Positions 16,757 through 25,517 are shown, counted from the first letter of the stretch. The stretch: DNA of 40,734 nt from Oscillospiraceae bacterium (GCA_015064785.1 SVRM01000029.1:1-40734), one strand, 5' to 3'. Program-made: numbers and translations. The notes: a model not told the origin generated them from the sequence alone.

Positions 16757-18298
16757 TCAGGAATGGATGTGCGACAGCGGCCAGACATACAGATCGGCAT
16801 CGCACTCGCCGCTGAGCGTCAGCTGAGACAGATTTTCATCGGCAGTGACGGCAAAGCAGGCATAATAGGCTTCCGTAAACAGCTCCAGCGAGCAGGTATC
16901 TGTGTACATACGCACCTTGATATGACCACCCACACAACCCAGCGGAATCACCTGATTTCCAAGCCGCGCCTCCAGCTTTTCGCGATCGATGACCACAGTA
17001 AAGCCGAGCATGGTTATGCGGATTTCACCGCCCACAGCCGGCACCGTCAGCGAAAGCTCATTTGCCGTATCAAACAGGACCGCAGCAAAGCCGTCCTCTG
17101 TTTCATCCAGCGCATATGCCGTACCGCGCAGCTTTTTTGCCTCCTTGATGGGGGATGCATGAAGGTAATAGCCATCCTCACCGCGGCGCAGGACATGCGT
17201 TGCGGGAATGCCCATCTGTGAGCAGAACGGCACATTGCCCGGGAAGTTGACGCGCTCCCACGACACGTTGATGCGGCGGCTGTCGTCTGCAAGCGAATAG
17301 GTCTGTGCGGCATAACCGAGAGAACCGGTATGCATCGCGCGGACATCCTGACAGGGAACAAACTTCCCGTCTGTGATATCGCCGATATAATACTTCGCCG
17401 ATGCGCCGGAGAGCACCCATTTGCGCACACCGGGTTCGTTTTCCACGTTCAGCGGATAGAAATCGGGACATTCGGCGTCGCCCGGCAGATCAATCTTCTG
17501 GATCAGCGTCCAGTCAAGGAAATTGTCCGAGGTCAGAAGACCGTAGGTATTGCCGTCGAGATACAGCGCGCAGACAAATTTGCCAAGCTCCTCGCACCAG
17601 ATGACCTTGGGGTCACGGTTGGCACCGACGATATGCGGAATGACCGGGTTGCCTTCGTACTTTGTCAGCGTCTTGCCGCCGTCGGTGGAATACGCCAGAC
17701 ACTGCGTGAACGGCGCACCCGCCGAGCGTCTGGAATTACCGCCTGCCGCCGTATAGAAGAACAGCGCCGCACCTTTCCCGAAGCCCGCCCGTCCTTCCTC
17801 ATCGATGATGCCGGAGCCGGAGAACATCGTTCCCATTTCGTCCGGGAACAGTGCTGTGGGCTGCTGTGTCCAGTGAATCATGTCGGGAGAGGTCGCATGT
17901 CCCCAGTGCATGTTGCCCCACTGCGGAGACGCGGGGTTCTGCTGATAAAACATATGATAGGTATCGCCGATCTTCACCAGACCGTTGGGATCGTTGATCC
18001 ACCCGTTCTTTTCCGTGAAATGGCACAGCGGACGGAATGGTTCGCGGTAAAGGTCCACACGGTCAATGGTGTCGGCCTCCCGGAAGGACATCGCCATTTC
18101 CGGTTCGACCGTCAGCTCCATGCGCTGTCCCATAAACCGTCTGACATCGAAATAGGCATAGAAATCGGGATTGTGCGTATCCAGGCGCACATCCGCCTCA
18201 AAAACCAGCTCTCCGCTGACGGTGAACAGGAGCTTTTTCATCGCTTTTGCATTGTTGACCGGAAATACCAGATAGGGATGTGTTACGGTGATTTTCAT
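16757..18298 (-). CDS. GH32 beta-fructosidase (sucrose/levan/inulin-type)
   Basis: A glycoside hydrolase family 32 enzyme that releases fructose from sucrose or fructans. The five-bladed propeller motifs are present: WINDPNG with the nucleophile Asp103 (100-106), RDPKV with the transition-state Asp229, and ECPDFY with the acid/base Glu276. A C-terminal beta-sandwich follows (about residues 390-513). Unusually, about 90 residues precede the WINDPNG motif, more than in simple invertases; they form a beta-rich module. No signal peptide is visible, so the enzyme is probably intracellular and acts on imported short fructans. GGAGG lies 9 nt before the ATG. It is 15 nt downstream of a DUF1653 gene in the same operon; no fructose transporter is nearby. 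Confidence 0.9.
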   Translation of the reverse strand: MKITVTHPYLVFPVNNAKAMKKLLFTVSGELVFEADVRLDTHNPDFYAYFDVRRFMGQRMELTVEPEMAMSFREADTIDRVDLYREPFRPLCHFTEKNGWINDPNGLVKIGDTYHMFYQQNPASPQWGNMHWGHATSPDMIHWTQQPTALFPDEMGTMFSGSGIIDEEGRAGFGKGAALFFYTAAGGNSRRSAGAPFTQCLAYSTDGGKTLTKYEGNPVIPHIVGANRDPKVIWCEELGKFVCALYLDGNTYGLLTSDNFLDWTLIQKIDLPGDAECPDFYPLNVENEPGVRKWVLSGASAKYYIGDITDGKFVPCQDVRAMHTGSLGYAAQTYSLADDSRRINVSWERVNFPGNVPFCSQMGIPATHVLRRGEDGYYLHASPIKEAKKLRGTAYALDETEDGFAAVLFDTANELSLTVPAVGGEIRITMLGFTVVIDREKLEARLGNQVIPLGCVGGHIKVRMYTDTCSLELFTEAYYACFAVTADENLSQLTLSGECDADLYVWPLSHIHS

Positions 18299-18313
18299 TG
18301 CAGAATGCCTCCG

Positions 18314-18547
18314 TTATTCATATTCTTCGATCAGTGTGAATCGCCGGTATGTCACGCCGTCACGCAGGATTTCCTCATCCCACATTGACGCAGGACGTAC
18401 CCACAGCTCGCCATCTCCGTACAGCGCACGGTAAACAACCATGTCCTCCATCGTCTCAGAGTGGTGTGCGATGCCGAGAACCTCATATTCCATGCCCTTG
18501 AAATGGCGGTACCGTCCGCGCACAGGCAGATGTTTTTGTTGTTCCAT
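18314..18547 (-). CDS. DUF1653 protein
   Basis: A 77-residue protein of the DUF1653 family. The family pattern is clear: GRYRHFKGMEYEVLGIAHHSET, then VVYRALYGDGELWVRPASMW and a C-terminal RFT. Such proteins are small soluble beta proteins without a proven function. GGAGG precedes the ATG by 8 nt. It is the first gene of the GH32 operon and has a strong promoter of its own. Confidence 0.88.
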   Translation of the reverse strand: MEQQKHLPVRGRYRHFKGMEYEVLGIAHHSETMEDMVVYRALYGDGELWVRPASMWDEEILRDGVTYRRFTLIEEYE

Positions 18548-18583
18548 CGTGATGTCCTCCAGACTGTATCATGATCTGTGTTC

Positions 18584-18613
18584 ATAATACCACAAACCAT
18601 GCGGATTTGTCAA
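18584..18613 (-). promoter_or_regulatory. Promoter of the DUF1653-GH32 operon
   Basis: Minus strand TTGACA (18608-18613), 18-base spacer ending in TGTGG, then TATTAT (18584-18589). Confidence 0.75.
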
Positions 18614-18621
18614 GAACCTGC

Positions 18622-19502
18622 TCAAAAAATCAGCGGAAAATGTACCGACAGCCGAAAACCGACGATGAATGAGACGAAATTTGCAGCGATGGCGTACAGA
18701 ACGGCTTTCCACCATGTCCCGCCGCGATGATCGGGCAGGAGGATCGCATACGTAATCGCCTCGATGAGAAGCACGGGAATTTCCAGCAGGAAATACGCGA
18801 TGAACGCCGCAAGTCCGCCGAGATGGAAGCTGATGCAAACCAGTGCCAGATTCAAAAGCACCTGCGTTACAACATTGACCGTGATGATGCGGGTGACAAG
18901 CGGCTTTGTGCGATAGCGAAACAGCCATGCGACGCCAAGCTCAAGCAATACCGTCAGCACCATCCGTATAAACAGCCCGCCGATGCCCGACGGCAGATGA
19001 TAATCGGCACGGACATCCAAAAGCACACCATCCAACGGGACAACACCGTCGAAATCCAGAACATACGATCATCATGCGCATATTTTTCAAGCACATCGGA
19101 CACAGCATAGCTGTCGGTCTCGGGGAAATACAATAAAAGTTTGAAGATATCGGGTGACGGATAATTCAGAACCAGCCGCCCGCTTTCTGAACACAGAAAG
19201 AGATTCTCATACGGACTGTGCCAGTAGAAAAATCCGTCAGCGTCTGCATAAGCACAGAATGCCGTATAAACCGCATCCGGTATATGCGCGTACCAGTCGT
19301 CTTTCTCGGATTCGTCCGTATAGGAGGCGGATGGCGGCAAAGTGTCCACGATCAGCGTACCGTAAATGGGGACATTCGGTATGTTCTCAAACGCAATATA
19401 GATGGACGGCTTGTCGCCCGCATCAGCCCAGACCGGCAGAACAAACAGCATACAGAGAGTCAGGAAAATCAAACCGAAATGAAGATTTTTGCGTTTTGTC
19501 AT
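18622..19502 (-). pseudogene. Frameshifted membrane protein gene
   Basis: Two reading frames together look like one protein of about 290 residues. The first part (19502 down to about 19065) has a signal peptide (FLTLCMLFVLPVWADAG), the exported pattern KPSIYIAFENIP, and KLLLYFPETDSYAVSDVLEKYAHDD. The second part, in another frame from about 19070 to 18622, has FDGVVPLDGV and then five hydrophobic segments ending AVLYAIAANFVSFIVGF. The switch point is near 19064-19072, where one missing base would explain everything. Upstream of it the second frame has a stop, downstream of it the first frame ends early. I know this architecture (exported N-terminal part plus membrane part) from uncharacterised Clostridia proteins. 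It has an intact promoter and GGAGG site, so a recent mutation or a sequencing error are both possible. Confidence 0.7.
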
Positions 19503-19531
19503 TGTCGTGTCCTCCGTTCTTTGATGATATC

Positions 19532-19560
19532 ATCATACCATACCCACAGTCGTATGTCAA
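19532..19560 (-). promoter_or_regulatory. Promoter of the frameshifted gene
   Basis: Minus strand TTGACA (19555-19560), 17-base spacer ending in TATGG, then TATGAT (19532-19537). Confidence 0.75.
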
Positions 19561-19609
19561 TGAACAAATTGTAAAAAAGGCTTCTGCATATGAAAAATCA
19601 TGGAATAAA

Positions 19610-19680
19610 TGATAACTCCCTCAGTCAAAAAAAAGACGCAGAAGCGTCTTTTTTTTGCCAGCTCCCTCGGCGAGGGAGCC
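19610..19680. repeat. Palindromic repeat, copy A (also a terminator)
   Basis: A composite palindrome: GATAACTCCCTCAGTC, then A-tract, GACGC-AGAA-GCGTC, T-tract, then CAGCTCCCTC and GAGGGAGCC. It matches positions 29548-29617 at nearly every base. The inner hairpin with T-runs on both sides can terminate the minus-strand sugar operon ending at 19712. Confidence 0.8.
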
Positions 19681-19711
19681 AAAAATATTAGTTTTTTGCG
19701 ATATCACGGAA

Positions 19712-20785
19712 TTATTCCAGTTCCACCTTAACAGGCAGACCGGTTTCCATGGACTTGTTGCAAGCCAGCGTGAACGCAACGGACTTGAATGCGTCTCTGT
19801 AGGAAGAACGGATCTTGGAGCCGTCACCGGAGATAACCGCTTCGATGAAGGTACGGTCGCACAGGACACCTGCGTCGATGGATTCTCTGTATTCCAGAGC
19901 ACCGCCTGCTGCCTTCAGTGCGCCGTCACCCTTGACGATGAAGCCGTCAGCAGCGCCATCATCCTTGGGGGGTTCTTCGCCGTAGATTACGGTCGTGCCA
20001 AGGATCTTGTGTTCCATTCTCTTGTCTCTGGTGGAGAAGATGACCTTGGAATCAAAACTGTTGCCGGAGGTAGCGTAGCAGCCGGTGGTGATAACACCGA
20101 GTGCGCCGCCCGCAAACTTCACAACCGTCGTGGACAGGTCGTCGGTATCATAACCCGGCCATTCTTCGTCCTTGATGAAGCCGCGGCCGTTATAGGAGAA
20201 GACTTCCAGCGGTTCTGCATTTTCACCCATGAAGTAACGGATGATATCAAACTGATGAATGGTCTGCTCAACTGCCTGACCGCCGGACAGCTCTTTCTTA
20301 CGCCACCAGTCAACACCGGGAACGCCGCCGATTCTGGAGCAGTCGATCATGACGACCTGATTTTCCTTACAGAACTTGATTGCCGGCTGGACAATATTTT
20401 CCGCATAACGGCACTGGAAACCGCTGGCGGTGATCAGACCCTTGGCTTCTGCTGCGTCACGGATCTTTCTTGCCAGATCCAGATCCAGCGCAAGCGGCTT
20501 CTGAACATGGAAATGGATACCGCGCTTAATCAGTTCAAATTCGATTTCGCCGTGGCAGTACGGGGGAACACCGAGGAAGACCATATCGGGCTTGGTTTCG
20601 TCCAGCATCTGCTTCCAATCGGTGTATGCTTCGCCGCAGCCGGCCTTCTGCTTGAAATCTTCTGCGCGTTCGGGAATCAGGTCACACCAGCCGACCAGAT
20701 CCACGATGTCCTTGAACTGTACAAAATGGCTCAGGTGATACTGTCCGATACCACCGCAGCCGATGAGTGCAAGTCTCTTTTTCAT
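19712..20785 (-). CDS. Gfo/Idh/MocA family oxidoreductase
   Basis: A 357-residue NAD(P)-dependent sugar or inositol dehydrogenase-like enzyme. The Rossmann motif is LIGCGGIG (7-14). The catalytic lysine lies in VQKPLAL (Lys96), where most relatives have EKP, so Glu is replaced by Gln. The C-terminal half has GGQAVEQTIHQFDIIRY, in which the histidine helix typical of the family is seen. AGGATTATC precedes the ATG. It is the last gene of a three-gene operon with a TIM-barrel isomerase and a sugar-binding lipoprotein; together they suggest uptake and oxidation or epimerisation of an unusual sugar or polyol. The substrate is unknown. Confidence 0.85.
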   Translation of the reverse strand: MKKRLALIGCGGIGQYHLSHFVQFKDIVDLVGWCDLIPERAEDFKQKAGCGEAYTDWKQMLDETKPDMVFLGVPPYCHGEIEFELIKRGIHFHVQKPLALDLDLARKIRDAAEAKGLITASGFQCRYAENIVQPAIKFCKENQVVMIDCSRIGGVPGVDWWRKKELSGGQAVEQTIHQFDIIRYFMGENAEPLEVFSYNGRGFIKDEEWPGYDTDDLSTTVVKFAGGALGVITTGCYATSGNSFDSKVIFSTRDKRMEHKILGTTVIYGEEPPKDDGAADGFIVKGDGALKAAGGALEYRESIDAGVLCDRTFIEAVISGDGSKIRSSYRDAFKSVAFTLACNKSMETGLPVKVELE

Positions 20786-20831
20786 GATGATAATCCTCCA
20801 AAATATTTATAAAATAAAATGTATATAAAGG

Positions 20832-22325
20832 TTATGCTTCAATGCCGGTGAATGCATCCCACAGCGCATCCAGCTTCGCCTGCGCCTTTGCTTCCCACTT
20901 TTCATAGTTGGAGACAAAGTCTGTGGATTTTTTCTGGAGCGGATCTGTGAATGCATGGAACAGCGGCACGTTTTCGCAGTAGTTGCCGTATGCGAGCGGG
21001 AATACGCAGGACACACCTTCACGGATGATGTCCAGCATCTGCGAAGTGCTGTCATCGCGGGAATACTTGACCTTGAGTGCGGTTTCGTAGTATGCCGGCA
21101 GAACCGTTTCGCCCGTTGCACGGCAAAGTGCTTCCAATACAGCGGAAACGGTATCGAGATTCTGACATGTCATCGGAATGACGCCGACATTGGCAACATC
21201 GGAACCGGGTGTCACATACGTCTTCTGCGCCTCGTCGAACTTCGGATACGGCAGAATGCCAATGGATGCCTCCATATCGCGGAAGGTATCAAACGAAGCA
21301 ATCATCTGACATCCCGAGAACAGCACATTTCCGGAGCGGAATGCGTTGTTGTTGGCGGTTACGTCACCGTAGTCATAGGCATTTGCGTGATAGAACAGCT
21401 CGTTTAAGAATTCCAGAACCGCAACACTGCGTTCGTTGTTCAGGGCAAGCACCGGACGACCGTCGGCTTCATGTTCAAGGAACGTCAGATCCGCAGAAAT
21501 TTCCCACGGATACGCCGAACCCCACTTGCCGACATAGCCGAAGCCGTATATGTCGCCCGCATCGCGCGTGCCGTCACCGTTGACATCGGAATAACAGCCT
21601 GCAACATAGGTCAGCGTCGTATCATAGGTCCAGGTACCGTCCAGAACATGCTGATACAGCTCATCCGGCTCCTCAAAGTATGTACGGAAAATGTCTTTGT
21701 TGAAATACAGGCACATGGATGCGCGGATCATGTCAAGATACATATCACCGGACAGAAGATAAGTAACATCTTCCGTACCGAACGAGATCTCCGACATGTA
21801 TTCGGAATTCCAGTAATCCTGTGAAAAATCAAAATACTTACCGTCCTGTGCGTTGAGGAAGTAACCCTCAACCGACATGGATGCCAGCGGGAACAAAAAG
21901 GACGAAACCATATCGTACACATCATCACCGGACAGAATCATCTGCGTCAGATTCTGCGGAATGGTGGTCCAGTCCTCCGCGGTCTTATCAAAGACCAGCG
22001 TTACATTCAGAAGTTCCTCCACGGCAAGATTGCGCTTATAAACCGCATCGCGCACCACGTCGCCCGTTTCCGCCTCCGGTGTTGCCATCAGATAATCTGA
22101 CGGTCCCCAGCCGTTTAAGTCAAACTCGGAGATATAGAAGCGCAGCTCCTCCCCGCCGAGGTCCAGCCCGGCAAGCGGATCCGGTTCCTCTGTGACAGCA
22201 GCCGGGTCCGATACAGGTTCGGTGTCCGCCTGTGTCTGCACCGCTTCCCCGCCGTCACCGCAGGACAGAAGTGTCCCGCCGACGGTCATGCAGGCAAGCA
22301 GCCATGCAAAGATTCGTTGTTTCAT
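20832..22325 (-). CDS. ABC-type sugar-binding lipoprotein (extracellular solute-binding protein)
   Basis: A 497-residue lipoprotein with lipobox LLSC (Cys22) and an acidic, threonine-rich linker (residues 24-50). The body resembles family 1 extracellular solute-binding proteins of carbohydrate ABC transporters. A calcium-loop-like DVNGDGTRDAGD is present near residue 260. It is the middle gene of the operon; no permease or ATPase gene lies next to it, so it must share a transporter encoded elsewhere or serve as a sensor. It starts 12 nt after the isomerase stop. Confidence 0.82.
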   Translation of the reverse strand: MKQRIFAWLLACMTVGGTLLSCGDGGEAVQTQADTEPVSDPAAVTEEPDPLAGLDLGGEELRFYISEFDLNGWGPSDYLMATPEAETGDVVRDAVYKRNLAVEELLNVTLVFDKTAEDWTTIPQNLTQMILSGDDVYDMVSSFLFPLASMSVEGYFLNAQDGKYFDFSQDYWNSEYMSEISFGTEDVTYLLSGDMYLDMIRASMCLYFNKDIFRTYFEEPDELYQHVLDGTWTYDTTLTYVAGCYSDVNGDGTRDAGDIYGFGYVGKWGSAYPWEISADLTFLEHEADGRPVLALNNERSVAVLEFLNELFYHANAYDYGDVTANNNAFRSGNVLFSGCQMIASFDTFRDMEASIGILPYPKFDEAQKTYVTPGSDVANVGVIPMTCQNLDTVSAVLEALCRATGETVLPAYYETALKVKYSRDDSTSQMLDIIREGVSCVFPLAYGNYCENVPLFHAFTDPLQKKSTDFVSNYEKWEAKAQAKLDALWDAFTGIEA

Positions 22326-22336
22326 TGCAGCAAAAC

Positions 22337-23179
22337 TCAGTCAGCGTATGCGCAGATGGATGCGACCTGGTCACGAACCATCTTATAGTAAGCATCCCAC
22401 GGCTGGTCAGCGTCGACCTTGCCGACCTCAGCGGTCAGATAGCCGTCAAAGCCGCCTGCCTTGAGTCCGGGAACGACTTTATCCCACTTGATATCCGCAT
22501 CGGTGATGTCACACCAGATACCGCCCTGATTGATGGAACCGTGGTTGCGCTTGTAGCCCTTGACGTGAACCTTGTCGATGCGTCCTGCAAGGACTTCGAC
22601 CCAGTGTTCGGACGAGGAGAAGGCGTGCATGTTGCCGGCATCGTAGTAGACGGCATATTCGGGGCAGTCGACCTCGTCAAGGAAATGCACCATATCAAAG
22701 GGAGAGGTAAAGAATGCATTCCAGACATTTTCAAGACCGACCTTGATCTTGCAGCCCTTGATTTCCTCGCCGAATTCCTTCATTGCCTGCACGGAGTTCT
22801 TCCAAGAGGTCAGAAGCGAACGGGAGTCGTTCATACCGCCGGGAACGGTCAGAATACCGGTTGCGCCGAGCGCTTCTGCGAAGGTAATCTGCTTGCGTAC
22901 CAGCGCCTTGACCTTTTCGCGGACAGCGGGGTCGTTGTCACCCCACATATTTGCTGTCAGCGAGGTGGAAATGGAAACGACAGGCAGCTTGTACTGCTCG
23001 GACAGTGCGCGGATGGCCGCGATGTCACCGTCGGTCATGTCCATATACAGACCGTGTGCCGTACCGGGTGCGTCGACGTTCAGCTCAATGCCGTCAAAGC
23101 CGGCTGCGGAAATCTGCGCAAACATTTCCTCAAATCCGGTATCGCCCTTGACCGACCATGCGTTGATCGATGTTTTCAT
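22337..23179 (-). CDS. Sugar phosphate isomerase/epimerase (TIM barrel)
   Basis: A 280-residue xylose-isomerase-like TIM barrel. Metal-ligand motifs are GLENVWN, YYDAGNMH, VHVKGYKRN and TAEVGK, in the family order. AAGGAGG is 7 nt before the ATG. It is the first gene of the operon with the sugar-binding lipoprotein and the Gfo/Idh/MocA enzyme. It is not close to the other TIM-barrel isomerase at 9630 (different motifs and length). Substrate unknown. Confidence 0.85.
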   Translation of the reverse strand: MKTSINAWSVKGDTGFEEMFAQISAAGFDGIELNVDAPGTAHGLYMDMTDGDIAAIRALSEQYKLPVVSISTSLTANMWGDNDPAVREKVKALVRKQITFAEALGATGILTVPGGMNDSRSLLTSWKNSVQAMKEFGEEIKGCKIKVGLENVWNAFFTSPFDMVHFLDEVDCPEYAVYYDAGNMHAFSSSEHWVEVLAGRIDKVHVKGYKRNHGSINQGGIWCDITDADIKWDKVVPGLKAGGFDGYLTAEVGKVDADQPWDAYYKMVRDQVASICAYAD

Positions 23180-23230
23180 GTTTTGTTCCTCCTTGTTGTG
23201 ATCTGTTAACGATCATAATTTATCAGATAC

Positions 23231-23260
23231 ATCATACCACAAGTGGTATCATTTTGTCAA
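23231..23260 (-). promoter_or_regulatory. Promoter with palindromic operator for the sugar operon
   Basis: Minus strand TTGACA (23255-23260), 18-base spacer, TATGAT (23231-23236). A perfect palindrome ATACCAC-TT-GTGGTAT (23234-23249) fills most of the spacer and overlaps the -10 box, so a bound repressor would block polymerase. The regulator gene is not in the window; a GntR- or LacI-type repressor is a guess. Confidence 0.75.
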
Positions 23261-23292
23261 GACTTATGGAAGATTTTTTGAATGAAAAGGAA

Positions 23293-23319
23293 ATCCCGCC
23301 GCACGGGTGTGGGCGGGAT
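23293..23319 (-). terminator. Terminator after the LRR gene
   Basis: ATCCCGCC (23293-23300) and GGCGGGAT (23312-23319) form a GC-rich 8-bp stem; on the minus strand TTCCTTTTC follows. It lies directly downstream of the leucine-rich-repeat gene. Confidence 0.65.
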
Positions 23320-23326
23320 AATGGGG

Positions 23327-25312
23327 TTAGGGGCGACCTTGTACATTTTCGATATGGGCAACTGGGGTCCAATCTGTGATGTTGTTGCCTTGAAGATTAA
23401 TTTCTTCTAAATACCAAAAACTCTCAAAAATTGAAATATCTGAAATGTTATTATTACCAACATCTAATTGCATCAGGCTATAGCGATAATTTTTCAAAGC
23501 GGAAATATCGCTAATGTTGTTATTGTTCAAAGCCAATATAAGTAATTGAGACAAATTTGAGAGAGCAGTAATATCGTTAATATTGTTATTATTTAGTGTA
23601 AGACATGTTAAATTTTTTAAATCTGACAATGCCGAAATGTCATTAATTTTATTATCATCAAGCATCAGAAAAGTTAAATTTGTTAGACTTGAAAGTGCTG
23701 AAATATCAGAAATATTGTTACCCATGAGCGTAAGATCAGTAAGATTAGTTAATCGTGATAGATAAGAGATATCACTAATAAAATTATCAAAGAGAAAAAG
23801 ATCTGTTAAATTAGATAATTTAGCAAGAGATGATATGTCAGAGATTTGATTAGTGTCCAATTCAAGTTTTGTTAAATTTGTCAGTTTTTCGAGAGTTGAA
23901 ATATCAGAAATATTATTGTTTCCAAGATCGAGATGTGTCAGATTTTGCAAGTTTGCTAATAATGTGATATCAGAAATTTTCCAATATCGAAGTTTTAAAA
24001 CTGTCAAATTCGTCAGTTTTGTAAGTGGAGAAATATCAATAATATCATCATTATAATTGTAATTGAGATTAAGTTCTTTCAGATTCGTCAATTTAGCAAG
24101 CGGCGCAATATCGGCGAAATAGTTATTTTCAAGATCAAGTTTTTCTAAATGTGCAAAATCCGACACCATCAGTGTTCCTGTCGGCTTATTGATTGCTTCT
24201 CGCAATGCTTTTTCAAGATTTGGGTCATTTACGATCAATTCTTCATCATTCAAAACAGTTGCGGCTGGCAACTTCGCAATCGCCTGTGTCGTTGTCTTCT
24301 TACAAGTGGTACAGGTAAATGTCTTCACACCCTCTGCAGCTGTCGTTGCTGCCTTTGTCACTTTACCCGCATCCCAAGTATGTTTACCCGTTGCGGCAAT
24401 CGTCTGCGTCTTTGTTTCCTTACAAACCGTACAAGTTACAGTCTTTGTTCCGGATGCACCGCAGGTTGCAGCTTTTGTGACCTTGCCCGCATCCCATGTA
24501 TGATTGCTGTTCTTCTTGATCGCTTCGGTTTTGGTTTCGCCGCAGACTTTGCAAGTCCTTGTGCGTTCACCCTCTTCAGCACAGGTCGCTTTCTTTGTGA
24601 CTTCTGTCTTCCAACTGTGCGTGGTTTTCTTTGCAATGGCTTCGGTATAAGAATCGCCGCAGTCGACACAGGTAAAGGTTTTCTCGCCTTCTTCGGCGCA
24701 GGTTGCCTCGCGCGTGATCTTGCCGTTGTCATATGTATGAGCATCATTTTTGGAAATGACATCCGTCTTTTCAGTGTTACATCCAGTGCAAACATAGGTC
24801 AAAACGCCCTCTGCCGCGCAGGTTGCCGCTGTTGTGACATTACCGCTATCCCATGTGTGTTCTCCGGTTGCCGCGAGGGTTTTGTCATATTTCTGTCCGT
24901 TGATCGTACTTGTCCATGTTTCCGTACCGTCTTTACCGCAGGTCGGTTCTGCTGTGATAGAAACTTTGAAAAATTCATCGGGCAAGTCGAGGCGTTCACG
25001 CATTTCGGCATACAATTTCTCCGCATGGTCAAACTGCCCTGCTGAAAGTTTTGCGTGAATATAGTCAAGATAGACATTCTGCAAGTTCTTACGTGCTTCC
25101 TCATGATTCGGTTCGATTTCCAAAATCTTCGTAAACGCAAGAATTGCGCTTTCGTAATCAAGATCATTCAGATACTGCATTGCAACATCGAACTGGTCAT
25201 TGATCTGCACATGTTTGAGCAGCGCCGGTGTCATCGCTGCTGCAACAATCGCCGCAATGATGAGTACCGCCGTGATAATGACAGCAATTTTGCTTTTGAA
25301 AAGTTTACGCAT
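23327..25312 (-). CDS. Surface-anchored TPR / Cys-repeat / leucine-rich-repeat protein
   Basis: A 661-residue membrane-anchored extracellular protein. An N-terminal transmembrane helix (about 9-31) is followed by a TPR-like region (39-110). Next come about five 40-residue repeats (about 150-355) of the pattern HTWDxGKxTxxATCxxxGxxxxxC-xxC. Finally about twelve 22-residue leucine-rich repeats (about 375-655) have the consensus LTNLTxLxLxxNxISDISxL, as in internalins. Such repeats bind proteins or glycans, so a role in adhesion is a fair inference. Each Cys repeat has three cysteines, except the last, where the first is replaced by Thr. The leucine-rich part (23340-24180) is strikingly A/T-rich compared with the rest of the gene. 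It has its own promoter and terminator. Confidence 0.85.
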   Translation of the reverse strand: MRKLFKSKIAVIITAVLIIAAIVAAAMTPALLKHVQINDQFDVAMQYLNDLDYESAILAFTKILEIEPNHEEARKNLQNVYLDYIHAKLSAGQFDHAEKLYAEMRERLDLPDEFFKVSITAEPTCGKDGTETWTSTINGQKYDKTLAATGEHTWDSGNVTTAATCAAEGVLTYVCTGCNTEKTDVISKNDAHTYDNGKITREATCAEEGEKTFTCVDCGDSYTEAIAKKTTHSWKTEVTKKATCAEEGERTRTCKVCGETKTEAIKKNSNHTWDAGKVTKAATCGASGTKTVTCTVCKETKTQTIAATGKHTWDAGKVTKAATTAAEGVKTFTCTTCKKTTTQAIAKLPAATVLNDEELIVNDPNLEKALREAINKPTGTLMVSDFAHLEKLDLENNYFADIAPLAKLTNLKELNLNYNYNDDIIDISPLTKLTNLTVLKLRYWKISDITLLANLQNLTHLDLGNNNISDISTLEKLTNLTKLELDTNQISDISSLAKLSNLTDLFLFDNFISDISYLSRLTNLTDLTLMGNNISDISALSSLTNLTFLMLDDNKINDISALSDLKNLTCLTLNNNNINDITALSNLSQLLILALNNNNISDISALKNYRYSLMQLDVGNNNISDISIFESFWYLEEINLQGNNITDWTPVAHIENVQGRP

Positions 25313-25420
25313 GGATGTGACAGCCTTCTTTCCGTTATAAAAATGATATCAAAAAGTACACTTTTTTATAAAAATGCTGTTGTGTACAACAAATACAATA
25401 TTCACTTATGCCGCAAATTC

Positions 25421-25449
25421 AGTATACTACAAACCATCCGATTTGTCAA
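25421..25449 (-). promoter_or_regulatory. Promoter of the LRR gene
   Basis: Minus strand TTGACA (25444-25449), 17-base spacer ending in TGTAG, then TATACT (25421-25426). It leaves a leader of about 100 nt with no obvious structure. Confidence 0.75.
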
Positions 25450-25488
25450 GGAAAATTGCACAAGCACCAATCTTTTTTCAAAAACCCC

Positions 25489-25517
25489 TTGACAAATCCC
25501 CAAAAATGTGGTATCAT
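25489..25517 (+). promoter_or_regulatory. tRNA-Lys promoter
   Basis: TTGACA (25489-25494), 17-base spacer ending in TGTGG, TATCAT (25512-25517), about 23 nt before the tRNA. Confidence 0.75.

Noticed and set aside
24240..24960. CRISPR-like regular repeats
   Set aside because: The periodicity of about 120 bp is in frame inside an open gene and encodes protein repeats; units are not identical and have no spacers.
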